This document shows positions 8,928 to 17,512 of a DNA stretch of 53,133 nucleotides, piece by piece. The stretch's first letter is position 1. Each line of letters starts with the position of its first letter. Position numbers and translations under genes: made by a program. Where the stretch lies: the NCBI GenBank assembly GCA_001627865.1, contig LUQO01000017.1, positions 1 through 53,133 of the forward strand, written 5' to 3'. Under the pieces are notes generated by a model that did not search any database, was not told where the DNA came from, and worked only from the letters and a program-made list of their open reading frames with translations. This stretch comes from SAR324 cluster bacterium REDSEA-S27_B3. Lineage in GTDB: Bacteria; SAR324; NAC60-12.

Positions 8928-9734
8928 TCAGTTATTAATTGCAACAGGTGTAAACAATGACCGGCCGTTTATTATAAAATTACTGATTTGTTTTTGTCCT
9001 TCAACTGATGTCAGCCATGCTATCAAAGACATAGCTCCCAAATAATTTATACCAGGATAACGAGCAGGATTGACCGCAATGATGCTGTAAGGATTGTGCA
9101 ATTCGGTGTCGCCTTCAGCCAATAATTTTAAGGAAAGTTTTAATTGGAAAGCCAGCCAGGTGCCTCTGTCCACTATTGTGTAGGCATTCATTTCATCCGC
9201 AATTTGCAGCACACGCCCCATACCCTGACCTGCTTCACGATACCAGGATTTATGCCGTTTCAACTTTGCTTTTTTCCATAAAGAAAGCTCCTTTTTATGA
9301 GTTCCTGAATCATCACCCCTTGAAACAAAAATATGTTTCCCACGGGCAATTTTTTGGAGTACTCTCACCGCGTCACTTTCTCCACCAATCCCTGCTGGAT
9401 CAGATTCAGGACCAGCAAAGACAAAATCATTAAACATTACAGCCCGTCGGTTAATTCCAAATCCTGCCTCCACAAAGGCTTTTTCTGCTGCCGGAGCGTG
9501 AACCAGCAGCACATCCACATTTCCATCCTGTCCCATCCTTAAAGCCTGTCCGGTGCCGACACTTACTACTTGCAGCTGGAATCCAGTGCGTTTTTCAAAA
9601 TATGGTGTAAGTTCCCGGATCAGCCCAGAATTGTCGGTACTTGTAGTGGTTGCCAAACGCACCGGCTCAGCAAAAATATTCCCAGCACTGAAGATGTATA
9701 TAAGAAATACAAGGATGGATTTTTTATGCATCAT
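8928..9734 (-). CDS. tupA: tungstate ABC transporter substrate-binding protein TupA
   Basis: Periplasmic oxyanion-binding protein, about 268 residues from ATG 9734. The frame is open further upstream, but the start MMHKKSILVF gives a normal Sec signal peptide cleaved near IFA-EPV, which decides the start. The mature N-terminus carries LATTTSTDNSGL, the TTTST anion-binding motif typical of TupA. Other family segments are FVSRGDDSGTHKKEL and YTIVDRGTWL. The gene starts inside the last codons of moeA, so moeA, tupA, tupB and tupC form one coupled run. It supplies tungstate (perhaps molybdate) for the formate dehydrogenase encoded upstream. Confidence 0.92.
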   Translation of the reverse strand: MMHKKSILVFLIYIFSAGNIFAEPVRLATTTSTDNSGLIRELTPYFEKRTGFQLQVVSVGTGQALRMGQDGNVDVLLVHAPAAEKAFVEAGFGINRRAVMFNDFVFAGPESDPAGIGGESDAVRVLQKIARGKHIFVSRGDDSGTHKKELSLWKKAKLKRHKSWYREAGQGMGRVLQIADEMNAYTIVDRGTWLAFQLKLSLKLLAEGDTELHNPYSIIAVNPARYPGINYLGAMSLIAWLTSVEGQKQISNFIINGRSLFTPVAINN

Positions 9735-10956
9735 AGAGCCAAACTTGTACTTCTTCTCCCTCAGCGAAACCTTCTGAATCTTCTTCTGTAAGCAGGAATC
9801 CGTCTGCCTGAGTTGTAGAAGAAAGAATTGACGCGCCTCCTGCCGCAATTACAAAAGCCAGTTCATTTTCAATTCGCAGACGAACATATTCAATTCTGCC
9901 GATTTCTGATGAAATTTTTGTGGCAAGTTTTACTTTTTTTTTCCTGTAAGGCCAATCCTGAGAATAACCACCCATCATACATAAGGAGCGTCTAACAAAA
10001 AAGTCATAGGCAGATAAGCATGAAACAGGATTCCCCGGAAGCAAAAATACTTTTTTCCCTTCAATCAAACCAAATCCGGTTGGAGCAGCAGGTCGCATTG
10101 GAATACCGTGCGCCAGTAATTCACCAAGTTCATCCACCAGAATCGGTCCATGATCTTCAATTCCCACCGATGTGCCTCCGGTCATGCAAATCAAGTCTGC
10201 GCCAGGCTGGCTTAAATGTTCATGAAGTAAATCTTTTTCATCAGGAAGATGATGAACAGCCTTCAGCAGACCTCCATCACGATTTATTAATGGCGCAAGC
10301 ATAACTGAATTTGAATCAACTATTTGAACTCCGCGTGGCTTTTCTCCAGGCTTTAACAATTCATTACCGGTTATCAGCAGTTCCACTCTCGGTTTACGAA
10401 CAACTTTAATTTTTTTCAGACCTACACTAGCTAATACGGCAATATCCTGGGGTCGAAGGCATCTTCCCTGCTGCAGCAATCTTTGGTTTTTTTTTATGTC
10501 TTCTCCAATTTTCCCCACATGTTTTCCTGGAGGGACTGCGTCCAATACTTGAATATGATCACCTGATAATTCGGCATTTTCTGCCATCAGCACGGCATTT
10601 GCCCCTTTTGGAACAGGACCGCCTGTCATGATGCGCAATGCTTCACCTGGTTTAATAACTCCATCATAAGTCTCACCGGGAGTTACTTGTCCGACTACCC
10701 GAAACATCAATGGATTGTAAGACGAAGCACCAAATGTAGATTCCGCGTCAAGCGCATAACCGTCCATGGCAGAGCGATCAAACTCAGGTACATTTGCTGG
10801 AGAAATTATTTCCTCGGCCAATATTCTGCCACTTGCCTCAACAGTCAGGATTTCTTCTGCAGACAATAAATGTGAATGATCCTTTATTAATGAAAGCAAA
10901 GTTTTTACCGGTGTGCGCTTCAGAAATCCACGCATGCGAATATCAGCTTTTGGCAT
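9724..10956 (-). CDS. moeA: molybdopterin molybdenumtransferase MoeA
   Basis: Inserts Mo or W into adenylylated molybdopterin; about 410 residues. Recognisable segments are PEFDRSAMDGYAL, RIMTGGPVPKGANAV, LLITGNELL, MTGGTSVGIEDHG (the MPT-binding region) and FLLPGNPVSCLSAYDFF. ATG 10956 is preferred over a TTG one codon earlier. It is followed without a gap by tupA, which links metal import to metal insertion. A 209-base gap separates it from the TorD-like gene upstream; no clear molybdenum-cofactor riboswitch was recognised there. Confidence 0.93.
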   Translation of the reverse strand: MPKADIRMRGFLKRTPVKTLLSLIKDHSHLLSAEEILTVEASGRILAEEIISPANVPEFDRSAMDGYALDAESTFGASSYNPLMFRVVGQVTPGETYDGVIKPGEALRIMTGGPVPKGANAVLMAENAELSGDHIQVLDAVPPGKHVGKIGEDIKKNQRLLQQGRCLRPQDIAVLASVGLKKIKVVRKPRVELLITGNELLKPGEKPRGVQIVDSNSVMLAPLINRDGGLLKAVHHLPDEKDLLHEHLSQPGADLICMTGGTSVGIEDHGPILVDELGELLAHGIPMRPAAPTGFGLIEGKKVFLLPGNPVSCLSAYDFFVRRSLCMMGGYSQDWPYRKKKVKLATKISSEIGRIEYVRLRIENELAFVIAAGGASILSSTTQADGFLLTEEDSEGFAEGEEVQVWLYDA

Positions 10957-11168
10957 CAATATTTACTTCTTGAATTTAATTCTTTAAAAAACATTGGATG
11001 CTCCCACAACCAGACGGCTTGCGCAAGGCAATAAGAATAGCACAACCAGAGTAATGAGTGAAATGAAGGTGAAAGGGGAATAAATCAGGTACAGGTGAAG
11101 CTTTATAAATCAGCCAACTTACAAAAGCAGGAATTAGAAGAGTTTAGTTAAATGGCTCAATGATATTT

Positions 11169-11906
11169 TCAGGAATCTGCTTTTGCGGCAGGAGAAGCCT
11201 CAAATAGCGGCCCCTTCCAATCCTTTCTGCTTCCATATCGTTTTCGGGCAGCCTTCAGCGATTCTATCTTTACAGTTCCACGATCATGGAAAAGCTGTTT
11301 TTCCAGTTCAAAAAATCCCTGCAGCAATTTACCTGCGCCTTTATAAAAATCAGCATGTGGCGCCGATTCCAGTTCCTGAGCACATGCGGGCCCCCAGATC
11401 AAAAGGTGATTTTTCAAAAACCGAGCTTGCAACTCGAGCCACCTTACTTCCGTCTCAGTGTCTTCAGTGTCGATCTGTTTGCTGATCAACCAATTCATAA
11501 TTTCCAATTCAAATCCAAGCGTGTCTTCAGGTTCAGGTAATTCTCCTTCTTTTTTTTTCAGACCAACCTCCTTCATAAACCCCCTGACTGCAGCAAGTGG
11601 AGCCTGAAACACGCTGCCGGTAAGATAGTGAGATTCGTACGGAAGAATATCTGGTTTGTGGGGACCAAGAAACAGCTGAACGAATTCATATTCAACTTCT
11701 TCAGCATTGTTTTTTTCAAGATAAAGTCGAATGCTTTTCCAGCCTTCCGCCATCAACTGAGATAACTTTGCAGCACCTGCCTCACGTTCTGCTATACCTT
11801 CCAGCATGGAAAGCAGAAACTCTGAATCAGGTTCTTTCCAAAAAAGTTTTACGAACAGGCCATAATATTTTTGGCGAAGATCAGCTAATTCTTTGTCTCC
11901 TGTCAT
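11169..11906 (-). CDS. TorD/DmsD-like molecular chaperone for formate dehydrogenase
   Basis: Cytoplasmic all-helical protein of 245 residues resembling the TorD/DmsD/NarJ chaperones. Such proteins hold the twin-arginine signal of a molybdoenzyme until its cofactor is inserted. Family-type segments are YEFVQLFLGPHKPDILPYES, FMKEVGLKK and the PEPEDTLGFELEIM stretch. The gene lies in the fdhA operon, 12 bases after the unknown 147-residue gene, so FdhA is the expected client. The last ~30 residues form a basic tail without recognised function. Confidence 0.82.
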   Translation of the reverse strand: MTGDKELADLRQKYYGLFVKLFWKEPDSEFLLSMLEGIAEREAGAAKLSQLMAEGWKSIRLYLEKNNAEEVEYEFVQLFLGPHKPDILPYESHYLTGSVFQAPLAAVRGFMKEVGLKKKEGELPEPEDTLGFELEIMNWLISKQIDTEDTETEVRWLELQARFLKNHLLIWGPACAQELESAPHADFYKGAGKLLQGFFELEKQLFHDRGTVKIESLKAARKRYGSRKDWKGPLFEASPAAKADS

Positions 11907-11918
11907 TGCTACTTCCGC

Positions 11919-12362
11919 TTAGAAGTCTTCCTCAATTTCTCCACCCGCTTCAAACAGCAGGTGGTCCATTTGTCTGGCAACAAATTCCTTGTACTCAAAA
12001 CTGTCCTCCAATAGTGTATCCGGATACTGTTTACGTAATTCACGCTCCTCCAATACAGCACCGCGCACAGCATTTTCAATCTTTGCGTACATATGTTCTT
12101 CATTTTCTTGTGTGGAATCAATAACTTTTTGCTGCCACCAACTCTGCCAAATTTTACGGTAAGAGCCTTTTTCAAGAAATTCTGAAGAAGATTTTACTGC
12201 TTCCAGTTCATCAAGTTCAGCGCCTGCCTTCAAACCATTCACTTCATGCCATTTTTGCAGCGACTGATCCCGAACAAAAGCATCAAGTGCAGCATCCATG
12301 AACTCTTTGTTTTTGCTTTTGCCGCGTTTTTTCTCACGGCTTCTTTTATTAACTTGGTTCAT
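11919..12362 (-). CDS. uncharacterised hydrophilic protein of the formate dehydrogenase operon
   Basis: 147 residues, not recognised. The N-terminus is very basic (NKRSREKKRGKSKNKEF) and the rest is charged and probably helical, with Trp-rich IWQSWWQQK near the middle and an acidic end (GGEIEEDF). There are no cysteines, membrane segments or signal peptide, so it should be cytoplasmic. It sits with one base of gap between the Fe-S protein gene and the TorD-like chaperone gene. In some proteobacterial formate dehydrogenase clusters small DUF3305/DUF3306 genes occupy this place, but I cannot see their motifs here. A role in enzyme maturation is inference from position only. Confidence 0.7.
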   Translation of the reverse strand: MNQVNKRSREKKRGKSKNKEFMDAALDAFVRDQSLQKWHEVNGLKAGAELDELEAVKSSSEFLEKGSYRKIWQSWWQQKVIDSTQENEEHMYAKIENAVRGAVLEERELRKQYPDTLLEDSFEYKEFVARQMDHLLFEAGGEIEEDF

Positions 12363-12363
12363 C

Positions 12364-14340
12364 TCAAGGTTCCCATCCTTTTTCCACCTCCATCATTGCT
12401 TCCACTGTACGACAGTCAGGACACATTCTGAGAATATTCTTACGATTTCCGGAAAAGGTATGCTGCAAAGACTCAACATTAAAAAGCTTGGATTCAACTG
12501 CTTCCAAGGCCCTCCTGTTGATGTAGGGCTTGTTGCACTGTATGCAGTTTATCATCTCATCCTCAGCCACTACAGTGAAGTCCAGTGCTTCCTTTTCAAG
12601 ATATAATTCATTGTGCAACGTGATCACTCTTTCCGGACAGACCTGCTCGCACAGTCCGCAGCCCACGCAGTTGATGTGCTTGAAGTGCAGGCTGTTGTCC
12701 TCTTCACTGAACTTGAAGGCATTGGTAGGACAGACATTTGCGCAGGAACGGCAAAGTGTACATCCTGAATCCTTGACTTCAGCAAAGCCATAAGGAAGTT
12801 CTGAAGACAGTTTCACCCCACCGGGCTGTTTGCCTGTTTGCTCAATGAAACTTTCAAACACATCGGACAGCATTTCGCGGTTGCCGGTTTGGCGTGGTGT
12901 AGCCCATGTTGATGTAATCGGAGTTTTGTCCAACTCAGATGTGAACTGGTTCAACGCTCTCACCGCGTCAGCTTCCTGACCCTCCTCGGCCGTCAAAATA
13001 CGTACACGCTGGTCTCCAAGATCGAAATGCTTTAGAATCAATTGAGAAAATTCAATTTTTTGATATAGCAGTTCACGCTCGCCGTTCGGACAATTTTCGC
13101 ACCCCATAAGTCCCACACCTGCAGCTCCAAATGAAAGCGCAGCAAGTATATTTGATTCAGACACATAACGCAGACAGGGTACTTCAACAGGCAGTACTGC
13201 AGGCGAATAGGACAACGGGATTTGTCCTGCTTTTTCCTGAACCTTGCGTCCCATTTCCTCACAGTGGAACATGATTACTGGAGGATCAGCTGTATCGGGT
13301 TCCTTGTTTGTAGACGTTAGCAATGTAGAAAGGCGAGCATATATTTCCTGTGGAGACGGTTCAGTAAAACGCAGTGCAGAGGTAGGACAGGCAGAAACAC
13401 AGGCACCGCAGCCTTCACAAGTCAGGTGGTCAACCTGGATTCGTACCGGATTTTCAGTCTGTCGAGAAATTGCATCATAAGGGCAAAAAGTGATACAACG
13501 TCCACAGGTTTCTATTCCTTTATCACCTCCGGCGCAAATTTCCTGATCATAAATCAAATGTTCCGGTTTGTGGAAGTAACCAACCAAATCCCTTATCTGA
13601 CTTGCTGTTTCTTCAAGAATTTCATCATCTGCACTGGTAAGCAAATGAACTCCTGTCCTTCTTTTGATGCCTTCCGGAAGTGTCTTCGTCAAGACAACAA
13701 GCTGGTCCACATTGAGGTCAAAGCGTCTTTGTGAACCACCATTTGTCACAGAATCCGGTTCAAGTGTAATCTTAAGATTTCCCAATCGTCCTTCAACCGC
13801 AACCAGGAAAGCACGCTGATCCCACAGCGGAGAGTTTTCCAGGCCCTCAGTTTCCGGAGAAATGCAAAAGGTCAAACCACCGCTACCTTCAGCTACCAGA
13901 TCTTTCAACTTTCCGGCCAGTTTCATCCCATCGGCAAACTCAGTGTAGATTGCCACTCTATTCCCTACCCTCAGAGGATTTACTGGGACATTTTTTTGTG
14001 CCCTTAGTCCAGCAGCACGAATCTCAGCCTGAATCAATTTTTGTGCTTTGAAGTGTGACTGATCTGCATCAGGGTGAGGAGCAAAACATTTACCTTTCAA
14101 ATCAAGGAAATGAAGTGTTTTGCCCGGTAAGGCTTTCTCAAAAATTGACGGGTCTGCACAACAGCCAACAATAACATGTTCCGTATCCTGTTGTTCAGTA
14201 TCCTCTGCAAAAGCAAGAATATCCTCTTCCGGGTTGGTTGCCACTTTGACCAAAGACGCAGTCTCACCGAATTTTTGTGCATCCACATTCAAAGTTGAAC
14301 GGCAATCGCAGAGAAATGCTCCCCAATTCTTAGATTGCAT
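12364..14340 (-). CDS. multi-cluster 4Fe-4S protein of the formate dehydrogenase operon
   Basis: Soluble iron-sulfur protein of 658 residues without signal peptide. The N-terminus (GAFLCDCRSTLNVD) resembles the start of the Fe-S proteins found in proteobacterial formate dehydrogenase clusters and, distantly, HdrA. Two ferredoxin-type clusters lie at Cys269-286 and Cys308-318. A middle region (about 352-450, FHCEEMG and GCENCPNG) looks like an MvhD/HdrD-type domain. Two more clusters lie at Cys527-537 and Cys558-568. The end has CIQC (599-602) and CPDC (640-643), perhaps one zinc or Fe-S site. AAGGAA precedes the ATG. Electron transfer or cofactor-assembly roles are both possible; not known. 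Confidence 0.85.
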   Translation of the reverse strand: MQSKNWGAFLCDCRSTLNVDAQKFGETASLVKVATNPEEDILAFAEDTEQQDTEHVIVGCCADPSIFEKALPGKTLHFLDLKGKCFAPHPDADQSHFKAQKLIQAEIRAAGLRAQKNVPVNPLRVGNRVAIYTEFADGMKLAGKLKDLVAEGSGGLTFCISPETEGLENSPLWDQRAFLVAVEGRLGNLKITLEPDSVTNGGSQRRFDLNVDQLVVLTKTLPEGIKRRTGVHLLTSADDEILEETASQIRDLVGYFHKPEHLIYDQEICAGGDKGIETCGRCITFCPYDAISRQTENPVRIQVDHLTCEGCGACVSACPTSALRFTEPSPQEIYARLSTLLTSTNKEPDTADPPVIMFHCEEMGRKVQEKAGQIPLSYSPAVLPVEVPCLRYVSESNILAALSFGAAGVGLMGCENCPNGERELLYQKIEFSQLILKHFDLGDQRVRILTAEEGQEADAVRALNQFTSELDKTPITSTWATPRQTGNREMLSDVFESFIEQTGKQPGGVKLSSELPYGFAEVKDSGCTLCRSCANVCPTNAFKFSEEDNSLHFKHINCVGCGLCEQVCPERVITLHNELYLEKEALDFTVVAEDEMINCIQCNKPYINRRALEAVESKLFNVESLQHTFSGNRKNILRMCPDCRTVEAMMEVEKGWEP

Positions 14341-14449
14341 TAATTCCTTTTCTTATACATGTTAGCTCCGTTATTGATTAGGGATGATAATAGTTCACTG
14401 TGCCTGTATATAGTGTTACACACCTTTAACCATTGGCATTCTGTGAGGG

Positions 14450-16078
14450 TTACCAGCGATTAAATATTCCATTCCCATTTCCTCTGTAATAGATTAACGA
14501 ATGTGAACTGGCTGATACCATCGCCAAGTCGATGTCCCCATCACCATCAAAATCACCATTCACTATAGCAATTCCATCATTGGCAGTATTTATGGAAGAA
14601 CTTTTTTCAAAGTCTCCATTTCCTTTACCCAGATAAATAACGATGCCACCTGCTGTACGGTTTGAAACGGCCAGATCAAGATTGCCATCTTTATTGAAAT
14701 CTCCGCTGGTCAGTCCATGCGGATTGACTCCAGTCTGATGTCTTGCATGCAATTTGAGGTTCCCCTGCCCATCTCCCAGATAGATCTCTACCGATTCCTC
14801 CCCTGCAACTACAACAGCCGCATCCAATTTATTATCTCCATTCCAATCACCATATGCTCGATAATGTGGGAACCGTCCTACTTTTACAATATTTGCCTCC
14901 TTGAAAGTCCCATCACCTTTGGCAAGCAATATCGACAAAGTGTGGGAGCCCAAACTTCCCACAACCAAATCAGGAATCTGATCATTATTCAGGTCAATTC
15001 CATCCATAATGTGAGGTCCCCGTTCCACATCTATTGTGTATGTTTTTTTAGGTACGCCTTTCGAATCATTTATAAAAATTACCACTTTTGAAAGCGCTGC
15101 CTGAGTTACAGCCAAATCAGCATATCCGTCCTGATTAAAGTCGCCTGCAACAACACAGGCAGGACCATGTATATCTTCAATGTCCATACGACCCTGAAAA
15201 TCACCTTTTCCATCACCATAGTATAAACTCAAGCTTCCGGCTCCAGTGTTAGTGGTGATCAAATCAAGGTGGCCATCATTGTCCAAATCCGTACTAGCAA
15301 CCCATGTCGGCCCTTTTCCTACATGCAGATGATGATTGGCAAGAATCTTACCTGTATTGTCTGATAGTAAAACAGCTAATGTTTGCGAGGCTGAAGCCGG
15401 AATTGCAAAATCTGTGTTGCCGTCTTTATTGAAGTCTCCCAGAGTAATCGCGTGCGGGAAATAGCCGCCAATTCGCTGATTCCCTGAATCATTACCAACA
15501 ACTTGCTGATGGGCAAGTAAAATTGATTCCTTCCAAAAATACTTGTCTAGAAAATCTGATTTGCTTGAAAAATTAACAGTGGAAGTATTTTTTGCAGATT
15601 CCTGAAATACAACAGGTCTAAGAAACGGGGAAAATTTATTGAAAAAGTGCTTTCCAGATTGGGGATAGAAAACCAGATTCCTGGCTTTACTATAAACAGG
15701 CTTTTTAAATAATGACCCTTCTGAAGAAGTTTTATGTTTTAAGTCCCGGAGATAAGAAATCAGGTCTTGAATCTCTTGTTCCGTTAAATTGAAACCAAGA
15801 GCAGGCATGAAATCAGTTAGGCCAACAGCACGCCCTCCAAACTTGATTACTGTCTGTAAATATTCATCTGATCTTTGAGGAAGCACCTCCAGTAAATCAG
15901 GCACAGGTACAGGTGGCTTGGCTGCCTTCTTTTCCCAATCCCATCCTTCTCCGGCCGGACCATGGCAAAGTACACATTGCTCTGTGTAAATTTTTTCACC
16001 ATTCTTTAGATTTTCCTGGGAAACAGCTGTTGTAGCAACAGATATGAAAAATATCAAAAAAGGCAGGAATTTCTTCAA
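14450..16078 (-). CDS. monoheme cytochrome c fused to seven FG-GAP/VCBS repeats
   Basis: Exported protein of 542 residues. The start is a TTG giving MKKFLPFLIF, a clear Sec signal peptide ending near AVS-QEN. One class I cytochrome c domain follows: CVLCH at 35-39 and a likely axial Met in LTDFMPALGF. After a linker, residues ~200-542 hold seven calcium-binding repeats of the D-x-N/D-x-D-x-x-x-D type (for example DFNKDGNTDFAI, DLDNDGHLDLIT, DFDGDGDIDLAM), expected to close into a beta propeller. It lies directly after the NrfD-type subunit gene, so it may take electrons in the periplasm or dock the complex. This domain pair in a formate dehydrogenase operon is not one I recognise. Confidence 0.85.
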   Translation of the reverse strand: MKKFLPFLIFFISVATTAVSQENLKNGEKIYTEQCVLCHGPAGEGWDWEKKAAKPPVPVPDLLEVLPQRSDEYLQTVIKFGGRAVGLTDFMPALGFNLTEQEIQDLISYLRDLKHKTSSEGSLFKKPVYSKARNLVFYPQSGKHFFNKFSPFLRPVVFQESAKNTSTVNFSSKSDFLDKYFWKESILLAHQQVVGNDSGNQRIGGYFPHAITLGDFNKDGNTDFAIPASASQTLAVLLSDNTGKILANHHLHVGKGPTWVASTDLDNDGHLDLITTNTGAGSLSLYYGDGKGDFQGRMDIEDIHGPACVVAGDFNQDGYADLAVTQAALSKVVIFINDSKGVPKKTYTIDVERGPHIMDGIDLNNDQIPDLVVGSLGSHTLSILLAKGDGTFKEANIVKVGRFPHYRAYGDWNGDNKLDAAVVVAGEESVEIYLGDGQGNLKLHARHQTGVNPHGLTSGDFNKDGNLDLAVSNRTAGGIVIYLGKGNGDFEKSSSINTANDGIAIVNGDFDGDGDIDLAMVSASSHSLIYYRGNGNGIFNRW

Positions 16079-16145
16079 GGTCTTAATCCAAACTACGCAA
16101 ATCTGCAGTGCAGTAAGAAATTTTCACTTAAGATCCTAAATGCTT

Positions 16146-17213
16146 CTATCCGCTGATGGGAATTTGAAAAAGTGCCGGAGGGAAATTCAATGGTGCCTTC
16201 AAGTCGCCACCCCAAACAATTACAAAACGCAGGATAACACCGCCCACCAGAATTGAGGCAAATTTAAATCCGGAGACCCAGTTTGTATATGTTTTGATGA
16301 CTGTTGCAAAAATCATTTCAATTAAGCCAATTACCAGCGGGAGAGTCAGTCCCAATCCAATAATTCCCCACCAAAACCAGGGTGAAAGAGTCCCCTGTGT
16401 AACATACTCATATACCAATTCACTGCCGTTAGGAGCTATGAAAAATCCTGAATTATCATTTTTGACTGGGTTTGAAGCAAGATAATCCATAAACATTTGT
16501 AACTCAATTAATTCAATAAATATCAAAACCATAATTGCATAGCCAAGTACACTTATAACTTTTGAAGTGTCATCGGTACCATTGCCTTGTACTTTAGCTT
16601 TTCCGGTTGCAAGTCCTGCAGGTCCGCTAAAAACTTTCTGAGGGGCAGTTGGACTATAAAATGCTTGATAAAGCACATACACAAGTCCGGAGCAGGCTAA
16701 TCCGGTTAATACTCCTGAATTGAGAAACAGATAAGGCAGAAACTGCTCAGACCATAAAGGAACAAACTTTGCCCCAGTCAGCAGCAAACCTGTATAAAAT
16801 GAGACAAACACCAGCAGAGGTAATCCGATAACACCTATAACTCTTCTGATAGTTTGATCAACTTTGTAATACCATAAGGCGGCATAGGCGACAACCAGTG
16901 GAACGGCCAGACCAACCGACCAGCCACCAATAACCATCCACGAATTATAATTCTTAAAGAAAAACGGAAACAAAATTCCTCGTTCCGGTTTTCCAAGGTG
17001 AAACGAAATGAAAGCTCCAGCTAATGCAAGTACAGGCAGAACTAATATTGCTGTTACTTTGGAAAAATTTTCGAATTGCTTAATCTTAATTCCAAGCAAA
17101 TCGGCCGCCACCGCAACAACAAACAACCCGCCGCTTAAGCCTCCAAAAAATAGATACATGGGGACAAACAAATCATTGCCCCATTTAGAATTCATCAAGA
17201 TGATTGGTTCCAT
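16146..17213 (-). CDS. NrfD/PsrC-type membrane subunit of formate dehydrogenase
   Basis: Polytopic membrane protein of 355 residues with about nine hydrophobic segments, of the NrfD/PsrC family that exchanges electrons with the quinone pool without heme. Its N-terminal SKWGNDLFVPMYLFFGGLSG is typical of the group. It follows fdhB in the operon and should anchor the FdhA-FdhB dimer on the periplasmic side and pass electrons to or from quinone. No heme-ligand pattern of the FdnI/FdoI cytochrome b556 type was seen, so this is not the E. coli-type gamma subunit. Confidence 0.87.
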   Translation of the reverse strand: MEPIILMNSKWGNDLFVPMYLFFGGLSGGLFVVAVAADLLGIKIKQFENFSKVTAILVLPVLALAGAFISFHLGKPERGILFPFFFKNYNSWMVIGGWSVGLAVPLVVAYAALWYYKVDQTIRRVIGVIGLPLLVFVSFYTGLLLTGAKFVPLWSEQFLPYLFLNSGVLTGLACSGLVYVLYQAFYSPTAPQKVFSGPAGLATGKAKVQGNGTDDTSKVISVLGYAIMVLIFIELIELQMFMDYLASNPVKNDNSGFFIAPNGSELVYEYVTQGTLSPWFWWGIIGLGLTLPLVIGLIEMIFATVIKTYTNWVSGFKFASILVGGVILRFVIVWGGDLKAPLNFPPALFQIPISG

Positions 17214-17512
17214 TTGATTTCTCCTAAAAGCGATTATGCAATAACTTATGTACTAAAGTTTCCGTGAAAAATTGATTTAGAAAGTTGCACAAAGGCTTGC
17301 TCGACCATATGACCAGGTATGGACTGCTTCATCAATAAACCAGTCAGGGCCAGTCGAAGTAGCCTGGGAAGGATGAGGAAATTCAAATAAACTTCCATTA
17401 AATTAAATAATCCCACAACAATTAACACCAAACACAAACAGGTTCACACCGGAGAACTACATCTCCAGTGTGAACTACTGCAATTGCATGACCAATTATC
17501 AGGATACCTGAC
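17214..17512. other. 299-base gap between fdhB and the NrfD-type gene
   Basis: The only long gap inside the core enzyme operon. It holds a hairpin (17442-17475) near the fdhB end. One short minus-strand frame with a TTG start is open (17246-17437), but it lacks a ribosome-binding site and recognisable content, so I do not call it a gene. Confidence 0.6.
17442..17475 (-). terminator. strong hairpin just after fdhB
   Basis: Arms GTTCACAC (17442-17449) and GTGTGAAC (17468-17475), one mismatch, then GGAG/CTCC, with an eight-base loop. It begins 38 bases past the fdhB stop on the minus strand. The following bases are T/G-rich, not a pure T-run. It may attenuate transcription into the membrane-subunit gene or stabilise the fdhA-fdhB message. 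Confidence 0.5.

Noticed and set aside
10960..11168. Possible molybdenum/tungsten cofactor riboswitch upstream of moeA
   Set aside because: The minus-strand leader has GCCTTGCGCAAGCC and a few paired bases, but I could not fold it into the Moco RNA core with confidence; only a covariance search could decide.
17246..17437. Small membrane protein between fdhB and the NrfD-type gene
   Set aside because: TTG start, no ribosome-binding site and no recognisable family; it is more likely a chance open frame.
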